DNA of 64,000 nt from Warburgia ugandensis (GCA_035236585.1 CP141139.1:33923217-33987216), one strand, 5' to 3'; positions 23,480 through 37,420 are shown, numbered from the stretch's first letter. Numbers and translations are program-made. Notes: generated by a model from the letters alone, not told the origin.

Positions 23480-25618
23480 CCCCTTGGTATTGCCATCTTC
23501 ACATATTGTGTAGGCTCTCCCACCTAATGAGGACAAAGAAGTGGAGAAGAAATGAAGATAAAGTTAATGAAGAAGTATTTGATGATAATATTAGGGCATA
23601 AGCTAAAGATGAAAATGAATTAGGGGATAAGAAAATTGATGATGATCTATTCTGTGAGAATGTAGAGCAAACCATCAAAGGTAACTTGGAGAGTACTTAG
23701 GGAGGATTTTAAGGACATTGACATAGATAGCAAAGCAAGCTTTAGGGATAATGATAAGGTGAGAAGTCTACATGGATTTGATGAAAATAAATGGGCACAT
23801 AATTGTCCAATATTCAATTCTAAAATTGACTTGAGGAGGCCCATTAAATTTCAAATAAGGATTAAATGTGTCAATGTGAGAGAGTTTAAAGAAGTTTGTC
23901 ATTGATAATGGTAGGGATTACAAGTTCTTTGCATGATGACTAGTGGAGGGTGACTGTTACATGCAAGATGGTTGTGGATGGAGAATTCGTGGATCTCCAT
24001 ACAATGATAGAAGGTGCTTTAAGTAATTAAGTTCTTACATAGGTGACCAACATGGCTGTGGTAAGTAGTTTAAGAGTAGAAGAGTGACATCAACTTGGTT
24101 GGCTAGTACCTACTTGTAGCACATGAGAGACTAGCCCACATTGTTAGAGGGTGCTCTTAAGGAAATGGTGAAAAGAGATTGGAAGGTTGGTGTTTCAAAA
24201 TACCAGTGCTACAGGGCTAAGAAGAAAGCCGCAAGTTGCTTAGAGTGAATACCACTAAGCAATATAAGCTGCTAAGGAACTATTGTGCTGCTATCTTAGA
24301 GTGGAAATCAGGCAACACATTCTAATTGAAAATTGAACCACCTCCACACTTCCAGAGAGTGTATGTATTGATGGAAGTATGCAAGAGGGGCTCTCTTATT
24401 GGATGCAAGCTGATAATTGGCTAGATGGGGCTGACTTGAAGGCTGCATATGGTGGACAACTTTTGGCTACAATACAGAAAAATGGCAACGATAATAGTTT
24501 CCTCATTTCTTATGTAGGATGTGACTTAGAATGTAAAGATTGATGGAGTTGATTCTTGTCATCACTACTAGAGGATATTGGGCCTATTAAAATGCATGGT
24601 TGGATCTTCATTATTGATCAATAAAATGTATATAACTCTACTATTTCTTGTGTACTTTCCTAATAGGAACCACTTGATGTTTTTATTAGCTAAATTCAAT
24701 GTTATTGCAAGGATTGGTACAAACTTTCAAAGACTTAGCACCAAAGGCTTATAAAGATGTTGTCTTAAGCATATATATGCTAACTTTAAAAATAAGAAAA
24801 ATTTTAGTGGTGCTAACTTGAAGGAGGTCTTTTGGAATGCTACTACAAGCAAAAGGCAGTTTGAGGCAACTACAAAAGAATTAGAAGAGTTATATGAGAG
24901 AGCTTCTTGGAGGATACTTCAGCATTACAATCCTTACACTTAGTCTAAACAAGCATTCAATACAAGGAATGTGATATGCTTCTGAATAAATTGAATGAAT
25001 GTTTTAATTTTGAATACTTGGGGCTTGATATAAATTCATCTTATTATTGGAGACTATGAGGGCCATGATTATGAAAATATTCCAACTCAAGAGAGATAGA
25101 ATGGTAAAGTTAAAGGGGATATCTATCCAAGGATCCAAAACAAGTTATAGAAGTCAAAATTGGGATCAACTGAGTGCATTTATGTATCCAAGAGTTATGA
25201 CTCATAAGAAATCACAACACAAAGGGAAGGAAGGTAGTCCATTTATTGGAACACACATGTACTTATACAAAGTGAGACTTGATAGGTATCCATGCTCCCA
25301 TGTAGTAGCCATCTACTTCGAAAGTAAGAGATCTTTAGAGTTACATGTTGCACCATGCCATAGTGAAGGTTGCTTCAACAATACTCATGGGCCAGCTATC
25401 AATCCTATGCCAAGGGTTGAAGAGTGTCTAAGGACAAAAGCTAATCCCATCATGCCTCCTAAGCTATTAAAAAAACTAGGTAGGCCAAAGAAGAAAAGAA
25501 TTAGAGAAGTGGATGAACCTAGGGATCCTAATAAAATGAGGAAGGATGGCATCCTTATGAAATGTAGAATATGTGATCGAACAAGGCATAATACAAGGAC
25601 ATATAAGAAAAGCTAAAC
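23480..25618 (+). pseudogene. Mutator-like (MuDR) transposase remnant
   Basis: A decayed plant MULE transposase that can be followed in several frames. Near 23755-23840 is an N-terminal acidic/SLHGFDEN-type block, followed by REFKEV and NGRDYKFF of the MuDR N-terminal domain (about 23880-23930). KEMVKRDWKVGVSKYQCYRA (about 24157-24216) and LLRNYCAAILEW (about 24269-24305) match the conserved pre-catalytic region. YANFKNKKNFSGANLKEVFW is at about 24776-24835. A final open stretch of 189 codons (25047-25616) holds a degenerate SWIM finger (YPCSHVVAIYFESK, first Cys-X-Cys missing), the PIMPPK and GRPKKKR motifs and a zinc knuckle CRICDRTRHN whose last cysteine is a tyrosine. Many stops break the rest; it cannot be active. 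Terminal inverted repeats were not found. Confidence 0.85.
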
Positions 25619-28334
25619 CGTGAACCCTAGGAGAACAACCAAGTTGAAGAAACAAATAAATGCAGCTAAGTCTAGAAGATCATAGGTAAATAGAACATAA
25701 ACAAGCTAGCCACATAAGGAAGCTAGGTGGATATGGGTCTACAACCAAACATAGGTGGAGATGCATAATAAATGGTATAAATGATGGTGGAAAGTAATCA
25801 CTTCTATATCACTTTTTGTCAATGGGATGGTGTAAATATGATGTTAAAGAATGGTGTAATAAGATGTTTTTTTTAAGAGTCCTAGTAGTGAATGTTTATG
25901 TCAATAGTTCATTATTATGGTGTAAACAATGAAAAAATAATTATGTAAACATTTTGTCATCTACACTATCTTTGTTCTTTTTCCTCTTCTATTTAACTGT
26001 TTTGAACTACTAGTGTTACAGAAGTCAAAACAACACAGAGTTATCCCATTACATATCTACTCCTACTATTGATAATATGATTAATTCTTTATCTCATTCT
26101 ATTTGTATTTCTATTTCTACAGTGCATGTGAGTTCTGTTGCTATTGAAGTTCTACTACTACTTCACCATAGAATTAGACTAGTGTTTTGGATTTTCAAAT
26201 CCTAAAGAAATTTTTTTGTCAAACAATAGGCTTATTGGAATATAATTGTGTAATTACACTTCATATTGAGCATTATCTCATTTAGCTTAGGTAGATTAGT
26301 ATAATGCAAGTGGTTGTATATTTGGATCTCTTTAGAAACATGCACTTATTTATGATCTTATCCAAGGCAACACTGAGTTGACGGTGATGATTCAATGTAG
26401 TGGCTGGCTTTTTATTAACTCAAATGAGTTGAAAAAGTTAATGATTGAGTATATAGAGCTAAAGTAGTTTGACTTGGTAAGTCAATGATCCACTTAAAGT
26501 GATTTTAAACATTTATAAGTTCATCTTTCTCAGGCCTGGTAGAAATTTTTCTAGTTGTAAGTTTTTCAGTGAACTTCAAATATGTAAACTCCAACCTTCT
26601 ACCATGGCTAGGTGTTTCTTTATTCTTCTTCTTTCTTAAATTTTTTTTTTTTTTTGCAATTATCCATTTGAATATGTAGGCTTTTTATGTCTTAATTCAT
26701 TTGCATTCCTACACCAACATGTAATAGGCCCACTATACATTCTAGCTTAAAAACTTGAACTACAATTTGATGGTTTTTGGAATCTGTATCAGGACAATAC
26801 TGAGTCATTGTCGTCAATCACCTCTAAATGTAAATGAATGCTAGTCTATCCTAGGTTATTATTTCTATTACTTCTCGAATATGAAACAACCATTGTAGAC
26901 ATGGTTTGTTGTTATGTTGTCTGGCTATTCTAATTGTCTTGCGCTTGTTGGGTTTTTCATTCTTAGTATATCATGCTACTCTAGTTTTTAAATTTTTTGG
27001 TACCAATCACCTCTTCCACAACAAGTAATTTTTGGTACAAATTATTAGCTACTTGAGCTATTATTTGAATATGTAAAATAGTACAAGATAAGGATCAATA
27101 AGGATACTTAAAGCATGAAGGTGCTACCAATGGTATTACATGTATATGGATTAGTATTTCAAGATGGTGACATCTTAAACCAAATCTCCTCTTTGATGTG
27201 TGTTATAAACTAAGTTGATATTTGAGAAATACTTGATTCTCTAACAAGGATGTCTATTCAGCAACTGAATAGAAGTATGAAGTTTAGTATTGTTACCTTG
27301 ACATAGAAATAGAGTATTTGAGAAACACTAACTATAGCAAGGACATATACAGTAAGCTAATGTTTGAGAAACACTTAATTCTCTGGCATTTAAAATTCTT
27401 AATAATGAGGAGTCAATAGTGCTCTTTTATATTGTTACCTTTCAATTGCTAATACCATGAAATTCTAGTAAGTAAAAAAGCATTACCTTTTGAAGGATTG
27501 ATCATTGGCATGTCCATCCAAAAACAATTGCAATCCTTCAACCTGCTATCTTCATGACAAATTAAAATCTTTGGTGACAATATGTGTTCTATTCCATTCT
27601 CTTATTGAAAAGAAAAAGAAATGTCATGGGAAAAAGCATTTGTTTCATTCTTCTAATTCAGGGAATGAGCTTGAGTGGCTTCACATTCTTCAAATTAGAA
27701 TACAAATCAAATTCTCTATGTTAACTTAGTTGGAATTAGTAGTTAATGAGGCCTTTGACTTGAAGAATTCATAGATTTATTATTCTTAGAGCTTTCTAGT
27801 GATCCTACTATGGAATATTAGCTAAAACTACTAATGTTCTGCATTATATATGGATATCTAACCTAAATTATCAATCGGCTCTCCAAGATCGTTGAAAATT
27901 CGTCCAAGAGTAGCCCCACAAACTAGAACACTTAGAGGAGGATTGGGGAATTCCTAGCTCAATTTGAGCAAGTGAGGAATTTGTGGCAATAATTTTTGCT
28001 ATTCTTTTTCAAGATTTCTATTCTGTTCCTTCTTTAGTAGTTCTCTCAATTGAGAATAATTGGAAATCTAGGAACAGTTATATTTAACAACTCTATCAAT
28101 TAAGAAACAAGGGAAATCTAGCAACACTTTTAGGATATCTTTAATAGTTCTCTTGATTAAGAAGCTTAGAAAATTTGGCCCATAACAAGATTTATCTAAA
28201 CATATTTTTTCTACTTGTACTAAATATCTTTCAAACCATAGACTATCTTTGAATATCAATGCCTTTATGGAGATTGTGATTAGGGATAAGAAATTATGGG
28301 TTGCAGGCATAACACTATAGGAACTAAGGATTGT
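25619..28334. other. intergenic, nothing recognised
   Basis: AT-rich, with a poly-T stretch at about 26640-26655. A right terminal repeat of the MULE might lie here but was not recognised. Short frames only. Confidence 0.4.
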
Positions 28335-31300
28335 GTAACACGTCAAAAAACACATTGATATATATACAAATATTACATATATACCTTTATATTTAATAGG
28401 TTTTAGCCCCAAAAATCACTTAAATATTAGTAATTAGGTTAATTTTACAATTTATAGGTCTAGGGAACAAGTGAAAAAATGCCCAATTTTAACAATTTTA
28501 CCCATGAAAGAGCAATTTACCTTTCGAGCTACATTGTGGACTCACACATACCAAAAATAAAATCATGGAAGTTCAAAATGATCATTGGGTGTCACTGTAA
28601 AAGTCAGAGCAGTCAGAAAGCTTATGCACAACTCTTACTCAAATGAGGGTGAAAAGGTGAAAAATTCCTCATGCAGGTGTCATCTCAACACCTTAAGAAG
28701 CATATGAGAAAACTTAAATTCACATACAATGGGATCATATACAATGAAATTTTCTTAGAATTAAAAGAAGATCCCGCATGATGACTTTTTGCTTGCTTTC
28801 TCTCTCCTACTCAATCAAATAAAGAAGACCAACCAATGATTGAATGTCTTATCCATAAAAGGATAGTGAAGCACACTTGGTCCCATGTGAATCACATGAA
28901 AAACATATTTAAGACAAAGGTGGAGAGAAAATGAAGTCATGAAGAAGATCTACACATTCTAATGGGAACCCATCCATTCAAGAAAGGGTAAGCATGATGT
29001 AAGGACCAGGAATGAAGTAATGAAAAGTTATGAACCCTATCCACCCAAAACACTAAGAAAAGAAAAATCTCAACCACCCATCCTCATCCAATGATCCACA
29101 TACATGTTAGGGTTTCTAAACAACACACATGGATTCCACCCCCTTAGACTTTCTAATTCTGAGACCTCCTTAGATTTCCTCCACCTACTTTCGTTTCCTT
29201 TCCCTTTCCTTTATATCTCTTTCTTTCCCACTTATTCTCTTTCCTCTTTCTTATTCTCTCTTATTCCTTTCCATATTCCACTCCTACACTCCCATATGGA
29301 AATCATGCCTCCCCTATCTAGCCCTCCTGTCCATTCTATCTTAGCAAGGCTTGATCTCAACCATTTATGCCTCTTGACTCTCACTCTAAAAATCTATAAA
29401 TAGGGGTGTTATGAATAAGTTTAGGATCTTTCAAATTTCCCTCGAGATCGAAGAAAAACTTAGGAGAAACAAAGGAGGAAGATCACCCTCACCCAAGCTC
29501 CCTTCAATCTCATATGTGCAAATCCTTTGGAGATAAAGGTAAGTTCTCAACCTATTCCAATTTCTTTCTTACTTATTTCTCTTCCATCCCCATTCTCTTG
29601 CATGCATGATATAGGATTACATGTATGATAGTTCTTACATTGTTCTATCTAGCATTCATTCATCACTTAGTTTTGTATGTTTAGCACTTTCCTAAATTAC
29701 ATGATAGTTTCTATTTTTAGATAGTTTATAATTTAGGATTGCATGCATAGCACTAGGTTTGCATGCATTCTACACTTTATTTCTAGCATAGAAAGCATAG
29801 TACATTATTACCAAATTAGAATATCTTTTATCATCATTGTAGTACATGCTTTAGCACTTTCCTAATTTAGAAGTAGGGCAATTTCTAATTTTAGAATCTC
29901 ATACATAGATCTTAGAATTTTTCTTTTCAGCTTTTGTTAACTTTCCATCTTTCTTTCTATACATCTTAGGATCACTTTAAGATTCTTTAGGATGGCTATA
30001 GGAATTAAATGCATCATAGATTCTTAGATTTAGCACTTTCTTAATTTAGAAACATAGCACTTCTAATTTTAGAAACTCATGGTTAGCTTTAGTTAGGCAT
30101 TCTATTTTTCATGCATTCATCCTAGGATTGCATTAGGAGTTATAAGAATTTAGTTTCTTAGGTTTTCCATGCATTAACCTCTTAGTTGAATGCATTTTTC
30201 TCCATTCACCATTGCACGCATCACTCATACAAGTTTTTCTCTTATAGGCATTGCACATACATTCACTTTCTAATTTGCATGCATAGCATCTTTCCATTCT
30301 AGGTAGCTTGCATTCTCCTCTTCCATACATGTTTCCCTATCATTCACATCTTCCAAACACCCTCTTACCATCTTTCCATATCCCTTCACTTTTGATTTTC
30401 ATAAGATTCACACACTTTCTATTTTTCATTGCACGTATAGTTCATAGTTCATGCATACATGCGTCATTCTTCTTCTACTTCTTCTATTTCTTTTTCTTTT
30501 TTTTGGATTGGAATAAAGAAAAGCAAAGAAACCTTTTGTCTTTCTGTGGCATTAAAGGGACTTCCTAATTCCTAGGTAAGGTTGAGGAAACATCCAAATT
30601 CATCCAGTAAGCCACCTATATTCTTAGATAAGGGCTTCATGTTGAATGGTAGAATTACACCATGTACATATCTCTTGCTTCAACTTTTAAGGCTAGAATT
30701 AGTGAGTCCTAAGCCAAGGGCCACTGTCTCTCCTTTCTTTTCCTTTTGTTCTATCTCATATTTAAGATAGAAAGCCTCTTCTATGATTCACACTATGTTA
30801 AAGATAAATGACCTGTTATATCCTCTCTTTTAAACTCCTTGAAGTTACCATCTTTTTAGAGTTTCTAGCCTAATGAAAATGTCATAAATTTTTCTACTTC
30901 CATTTCTATTCTTTCTTTCTTGGCATGGTGATTATTTAGGAAATGTGTTAAGATCCTCTTTTCTTAGCTGTCCTAATACTTCATTCCCAAGGATCATTGG
31001 ATGGGATTTGGTTTGGTTTGTGGCATGTCAAAATAAATGTGAAAAAAACTTGGTGGTAATTTTAGTGTATTTTGAGTTCAAGAGAAGTGTACAAGCTCCT
31101 GTTTAGAGACATAGCATGAGGGCTCTATAGCTAAATTTAAACTGGATTTGAAAGACTTTAGTTGCTTTGTTTATTTCTTATGTAACAAATGCTTGTAATT
31201 TTTCCAGTAGTGAAATAGTTCTTTCTATCTTTCTTAGCTACTTTGTTTCCTTACTTTAACTCTTAGTTAGTTGTTGTTTTAGAAAGTTTCCTTGCTTCTT

Positions 31301-31612
31301 TATTTAGATAGTTTCCTCAATTGCTTTCTTTCTTAATTAGGGTTTACTTTCTAGTTGGTTAGTTATTTAGCTTAATGATTACTTCTTCATTAGTTACTTG
31401 TTTCTTTCCTTTATGTTTTTACTTTTCCTACTTACTTTTCTTATAATTAGTTGTAGATAGAATTTTTCTCTTCTCTTAAATGCTTGGCTAGGTTAAGATT
31501 ATCTAAATTTTAATTAACTCCATTTATCAAAGAGTCCTTATGGGATGACTCGTGTTTGCCTTTTCTATAATTCAATAACCATGCACTTGTAGTAATTATT
31601 AAGGCACGTCAA
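28335..31612 (+). mobile_element. probable LTR of a plus-strand Athila/Tat-like element
   Basis: The right end is fairly firm: ...TAATTATTAAGGCACGTCA followed by a degenerate tRNA-Asp primer site, with GCACTTGTAG upstream as in the related minus-strand element near 44190. The left end (TGTAACACGTC at 28335) is a guess based on a TG start. Inside are a TATA box (29395-29402), a CT-rich block (29160-29300) and loosely repeated phrases such as TTTAGCACTTTCCTAATTTAG near 29680, 29850 and 30030. No second LTR copy is visible in the window. Confidence 0.4.
29395..29402 (+). promoter_or_regulatory. candidate TATA box in LTR
   Basis: TATAAATA after a CT-rich stretch and before a GGGTGTTATG start-like region, placed where an LTR promoter would be. 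Confidence 0.4.
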
Positions 31613-31634
31613 GTTTTTTGCACTATTGTCTAGG
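31613..31634 (+). other. degenerate tRNA-Asp-type primer-binding site
   Basis: TTTTTTGCACTATTGTCTAGGA corresponds position by position to the Athila/Tat primer site (TTTTGGCGCCGTTGCCGGGGA type) with several substitutions. The preceding GGCACGTCAAG is the usual LTR end of this group. Confidence 0.55.
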
Positions 31635-31639
31635 ACTTA

Positions 31640-34160
31640 CAATGGAGTTTTAATTAAATTTGGGTTGTAATGCTTTACTACTAGTTAAAGGTTGCAGTAG
31701 TCGCAATTGCATACTTTCCTTATTCCTATGAATTTGATACTTTTCTTTTCTTTTATGCAAGAATTTGGATGTGAATAAAGCTTTGGAGGAAAGCTTTAAG
31801 ATAGTTTTCAATCATTTTTTATTTGAGTGGATTGTAGTGAGGACAAAATTGTCATTTTTATATATGTGATTCATTTAAAAGGGTTGTTATAATACAAGTG
31901 AATGATGAACCATCCTAACCTGAAAGAGGAGGTGGCATGTACATGGACCCACCCTTGTATGAGAAGACTAATTTTAGGGTCTCACTGTGAGACTATTCTT
32001 CTTTTCTCTTCATTTATGAGATTACTTGCATTAATATAGTTGCATTTGAATAGTAGTGTAGAGCTTTTAAAAAGTATTTTATTACTTGTTGAATTCTAGG
32101 GTTTGCATTAGATTTACTACTTTTCTTGCATATTAGGGCACATTTACATGCTTTAAAGTGTATATATGTTGACTGAACTATATGGGAATGCGTAAATGAA
32201 TTAGTGAGGGCGCTCACCTCGACAAGATCAAGAGTGGATTTAGTCACGATCCCTTGCCCCACCTAGGATAAACATCACCTTATGAACAACCCTAGTTAAA
32301 TTAAAATCAATCTAGAAGAGACCTTAGCAGCTCACAAGCTCATAAGACCCTCTTTGAAGGAGGCAACCTATTGCCACTCCAGTCCCCCCAACTTGATTAG
32401 CTGAATTGGTATTTAAATGCTTTGCCAACACATTCAATAACTCAAATCAACTACAACTCACTTAGGAGGGTGTGAAGAGGTTAATCAAGGTAATATCTAA
32501 TTGGTACGTAGTAGGGCAAGTCTAAAAGAGAGGAGGAGCCACTTAGGTTAGACATAACCAAAATTCCACTCCCCTAAAGAAAATAAAGAAAAATAAACCT
32601 TTCAACTTGTTTAAAATAGGGTTAGGATTTATTGTGTGCCTTTGTTTGTTTGCATCATTAAGTGTATAGGTTGCAATATTTAGTTTAGGTTTTCCTAGAG
32701 TGGGTAGAAAAAAAAGTACTGCTTCATTGTATATAATAAATCTCTTTCATTATAGACAAAGTTGAGTCAACTTAAGCAAGGGTTACATACTTAAGAAGAT
32801 CATATTAACCCTGCCGAAGCAATGGTCCATGAAGTAAGGGATAAAAAATCACTTTCATACTATTTCACTCCCCGATCCTTACATTATGAGGATATGTATG
32901 AGACAAAAGAAGGGGATAACCCTAATCTATATTATGCATTAGATAGATTTGCTGATAGAATGGATAGTGAATTGAATAGGTTAGAAGCTTTTAGGTAGCC
33001 TAGTGAGTCATCTTGGTAGTCTAAGTATAAGAATCTTATACGTATTCTAACCCACCATATCCCACTACTTCATGGCTATCAAGCTCCACACACACTACAT
33101 ATTATTTGAAAAAAAAAATGAATGCATCTAATGCATTCACAAACCTTAGCAACTATTCTTATGATGAGATCAATTATCCTAGATGCGTAGGCATCCCGAA
33201 CATATTTGGTCTCAGGATTATCAAGGAGAACCATCATGGTTCCTCCCTGCTCAACCGTTACCCAATACCCAATGCAACAGCAATATGAACCATGTGAGCC
33301 ATTTCTTCCCCACAAGAGGGAACAATCATTAGAAGAGAACCTTTGTTTGTATATGCAAAATACACTAGAATTCTAAGAGGTGACTAAACCATTTAGTGCA
33401 CAAATGGAAATTCAAAAGGTTCAAATAACTATCGACTTCATAGAAAGGCTGAGGAAACTAAATAATATAGGATAATGAGAAGCCCAACAATAACTATATA
33501 GGGTTGGAAATATTATCAGAAGATCCTTATGAGATAGATAATCTTGAACAATCCTTGTCGTCCTCTATTAATTATCCACTCAAGCCATGTCCTACTTATT
33601 TTAAATTTGATTATGTGCAAACACCTCCAAGGATGACAAGAATGCTTTAATGGATACTAAGATATTCATAGACATCTAGGAAGCCCTTAAATCTCCTGAG
33701 ATTCCATTTGAGCTATTTAATGCTGAAGAAGCACCCGATTTGGACCAATTGTTTTTATTTGATCAATCACAAGATAGTAATGTAAGTTCATCTAAAACAT
33801 TTCTAATTATGGAAAAATAGGAAGAAGATTCTATTGATGTTACAGCTTAATATTAACCAACTTTAGGGTGTACATTAGAAGATAATAAGGGGTTAAACCA
33901 CACTAGTACTCATATGATTCATTGAACAAAATAGCAACTAAAACTCCTTAAAAAAATATTAAACCATTACATTCCCATTAATATACAAAACTCATTACAA
34001 AATTACCTAAAAATAACACATTGCAAGTAGAAACTATGACAATTTGGGTTTTTAAGCAAATTTTCAAAGTTTTTTTTAGAAATCGAGATTATGGTTTGAA
34101 ATTTTCTTTTCAAAAACAAAAGGCGAAAACATTTTTAAAGAAAAAGACTTTTACAAAACC
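31640..34160 (+). pseudogene. decayed gag region of an Athila/Tat-like gypsy element
   Basis: Starts after the degenerate primer site. A segment at 32225-32275 matches, in reverse, 43500-43570 of the neighbouring element, showing the two share an untranslated leader. Frame pieces include 32795-32995 (67 open codons with NPAEAMVHEV and DRFADRMDSELNRLE), about 33300-33440 (SLEENLCLYMQNTLEF, KPFSAQMEIQKVQITIDFIE) and about 33680-33820 (EIPFELFNAEEAPDLDQLFL). They resemble retrotransposon gag but are split by stops and shifts. No protease or RT follows; the element is cut off by the opposite-strand element. Confidence 0.55.
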
Positions 34161-37100
34161 TTAACTAATTAAATAAAATTTAATTGACCAAAAATTAATA
34201 AAATTAAATAACAATGAATTGTAAACTCAAATCCATTTAACTAATGAAAATTACAGAATTCCAAGTTCAAAAAGACAAAAAAAATGAAACTAAATAACAA
34301 ATAAAATCCACTTTTCTACCTTGATATGGCAAATTTCTTCAAGTCTGGTCATATCAAAGTTGTTCAGCCTTCATCAATCTCGCACTCATATATCTGATTA
34401 AGGATTCAATAGATCGACTGTTCAGATTTTCCAAAATTTTGATGATTTGGACTAAGTAAAGATTTTAGATTTTGGATAGCTTATATCAGATTTATGAATT
34501 TCAAATTGAAGATCAGGACCAATGGATCAGCTACGAATTGTCCTAAGATGAAGATTTATGAATTAATTGGAAATCTGATGAAAAAAAGATCAGGAAATAA
34601 AGTAACCCTGTTGGTCAAAGCTAAATCATTGAATCGGTTACGCTTTAATTAAACAAGATTTGATTGTTTTATTCCTGATCTAATTTGAGAACAAAATAGA
34701 ACCTTGATAGGAAAAACCTAGAATAAGAATAATACAAATTAAAGAAAAGGACAAACAGGGATCTGAATGGAATTCAAATTGAGACTCAATGGGAAAATCT
34801 GAAAATTTCCCTGAAAACTCCTTCTCCTTCATCCATAAAAGGAGAAAAATGCAAGGAGCTAGGTCTGTTTGAACACTGAAACAAAGAAGGAAAATGGATT
34901 TTGAAGTAAACCCAAGTTGGGTTATGATTGGAATGAAGCAAGCTTGCAAAGATGAAAGGAATGAGAGAAAAAAAACAAAACAAAATAGAAACAATGGGAA
35001 ACACATAAGGAAAACTAACGATGAAAAACTATAGAGTGATGAAAAGAAATAATGAACTTTAAGGGAAACGAAAACTAAGAATGGGTAGGAAAATGACCGG
35101 TAAATGAGGAAGAGAAATGAACAAAGTGGAATAGTGAGATGGACGACAGGCAATAGGGAGTAACTAGAAGGTAGATGGCAGGTAATGTGACGACTCGGGT
35201 TTTCTCATGCATTTTTTAAATGCAATATCTAATTCCTAAGGTGGGATGCATCCCTATTTGAAAACCATTTTATAAAAACCATGCAATGCAGCGGAAAACC
35301 TTTTAGTTTTAAACTCATTTTGAAAACCCCAAGTGTCATTTGCTTTCACAACCACCCAAGTAGTTTTTGAAAAGCTTTAGAAATCATAAATGTTTTTCCC
35401 CAGATCTATCCAGTCACAGCACATAGCCTAACTGTAAATAAATACAAATACATGTCCAAAGGGTAGAGAGTTTACTTACATATATAAGTGTTTCCTTTTT
35501 CATTCACTTGCTCGTAGCACTAACATAGATGTCCTCTACTTGTGGATGGAATCATCCTGAAAAATGTTAAGGATAGGGTGAGTATATACTATACTCAGTA
35601 GGAGTCTATCACTACTAGTTTTATAATGCATGAGATGTTCTAAAATCATATGCTCATTCAAAACATGTGTATGTTTGAATACTCAAGTGCAACATTGATG
35701 TTAAAATCCATTGTTAAACTGAAATACTAACGACTTAAAGGATCATAGAATCCAAAATCAAAAGTATCATACACATATATATATATATATATCATAACAT
35801 CATGATATGCATAAGATGATTCATGGAATCCAACTCATGGATCTCTAGTATGGTATGGTCGACCAACCTCATATCATGACATATGCAATGCACATAAATC
35901 ATCAAACCATAGGGTCCACTATGCCCATGACCTCCTCGCCGTGTGGTCCCCGGGTACCTGAGGACACTCGGTCATAGCCTCCACGGGGCCTATGACACGT
36001 CGACCCAGTGCCGTGACACCAATGGTAGCCCCCGGTACCACATGCAGTCAACGTAGGGACTTGCCTCTTTTTGGGCGTGGTACCCATCCACCTAATAGTG
36101 GTAGAGGCCGGGTGGCCAACCCAGACCCCTCGGCATAGCACCCACGGGCTTTCTAGCCCAAATCACATAAGATCAAATAAGCCAAAACCTCTTTTCAAAA
36201 CCTGTCCTTTTTGGGTCCCTCACAACTGCCTGGCCCTCGGCACTCCAGCGTCTTTTGGCAACCCTCAAGGACATGCAATCTTTGCAAGTACTTAAATCAT
36301 GCAATGTATGCACTTGTTTGCAAAACATATATGGGCATAATGTATATGCAATCATTTACAAAACATGTCTATGTACAAAACATTTATCACATGCATGCTG
36401 AATTAAGTCATGCTAAACTAGTCATATACTTAAACATATGTTCTCAAAACAATAATGGTTCTTTTAAAAGAATATAATAGTGATAGAGCACCTACCTGGC
36501 TAGGTTGCGCTAACCCTTTTGTTCTCGGACGCTCCTGATCATGGTTTGGGGAATCAAGGTTAGTTTGGCCTATCTTTTATGGGTTTTAGAGTAATTGGTC
36601 TTATTACTTAGGCATTAGGGGTCCATCCCTATGCCTGTGGGTGTCCTAAGGTCCTAATTGGGCCTTGGTATCCTCAGTTTTCCAAAGTTCTAGTGGCCAC
36701 GTGCCACCATCCTATTCTAAGGATCATGCCTACCTTTGATTGGGCCTTGATCAGGAATTTTATAGTTTGCATGTGTCTGCGTCATCGACACGACACAACG
36801 CCTTTTGCAGCGCCTCAATCGGAGCTCTAGATCTCAAGTTATAAGCGTTTTAGTGTCGTACGTACATAGGAGTCTTAAAAATAAAAAGACGGAATGCTAG
36901 GGCGCTGCGCGTCTGCGACGTGCGCCCCGGCTTCCTCAAGGAATGAAAAAACCATGTCGCTAGTGCGCTGTGCGCCTGCAACGTTTGCCTTAACGGGCGC
37001 ATCTGTAGACGCGCTTGGTTTTCCGCCTCTCTTTCTCTTTTGCGGGCGCATCCCTAGACGCGCCCGTTTGGTTTTTCAAACGGGAACCATGTGGGACGTT

Positions 37101-37412
37101 CCGACTGGAACGTCCTGCTCGTTTGGGAACCGGGGCGTCCTTAGGACACCCTGGTTCAACCCTGTCGAACCAATGCAGCCCAGGGGACGTCCCTGGGTCC
37201 TTGGTGAGTCTCTAGGGCTCCATTTTGCATTGTTTTTCATGCAAAAACCTAGGGAAATTGACCTTGGAACTATGGTGGAGATGGGTTTTGAGGGATCTTG
37301 GGCATACCTGGCTCGTTGCTGGGTTTTTCTCCTTGTTTTTCCCTCTAGGTCACTGCTCCACGATGGGTTTTCTTCAACGTTTTGGGCTGCCATTAGAGGT
37401 GCCCAAGAGCTC

Positions 37413-37420
37413 TATTTATA
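37413..37420 (-). promoter_or_regulatory. TATA box of the solo LTR
   Basis: TATAAATA on the minus strand, same context as in the 3' LTR at 14867-14874. Confidence 0.7.

Noticed and set aside
28068..28412. 114-codon minus-strand frame
   Set aside because: AT-rich, no motif, and it crosses the probable left end of an LTR. No support as a gene.
34680..35153. 157-codon minus-strand frame rich in Phe, Leu and Ser
   Set aside because: It lies in the gypsy LTR and reflects a purine-rich plus strand; the hydrophobic composition is low complexity and has no domain.
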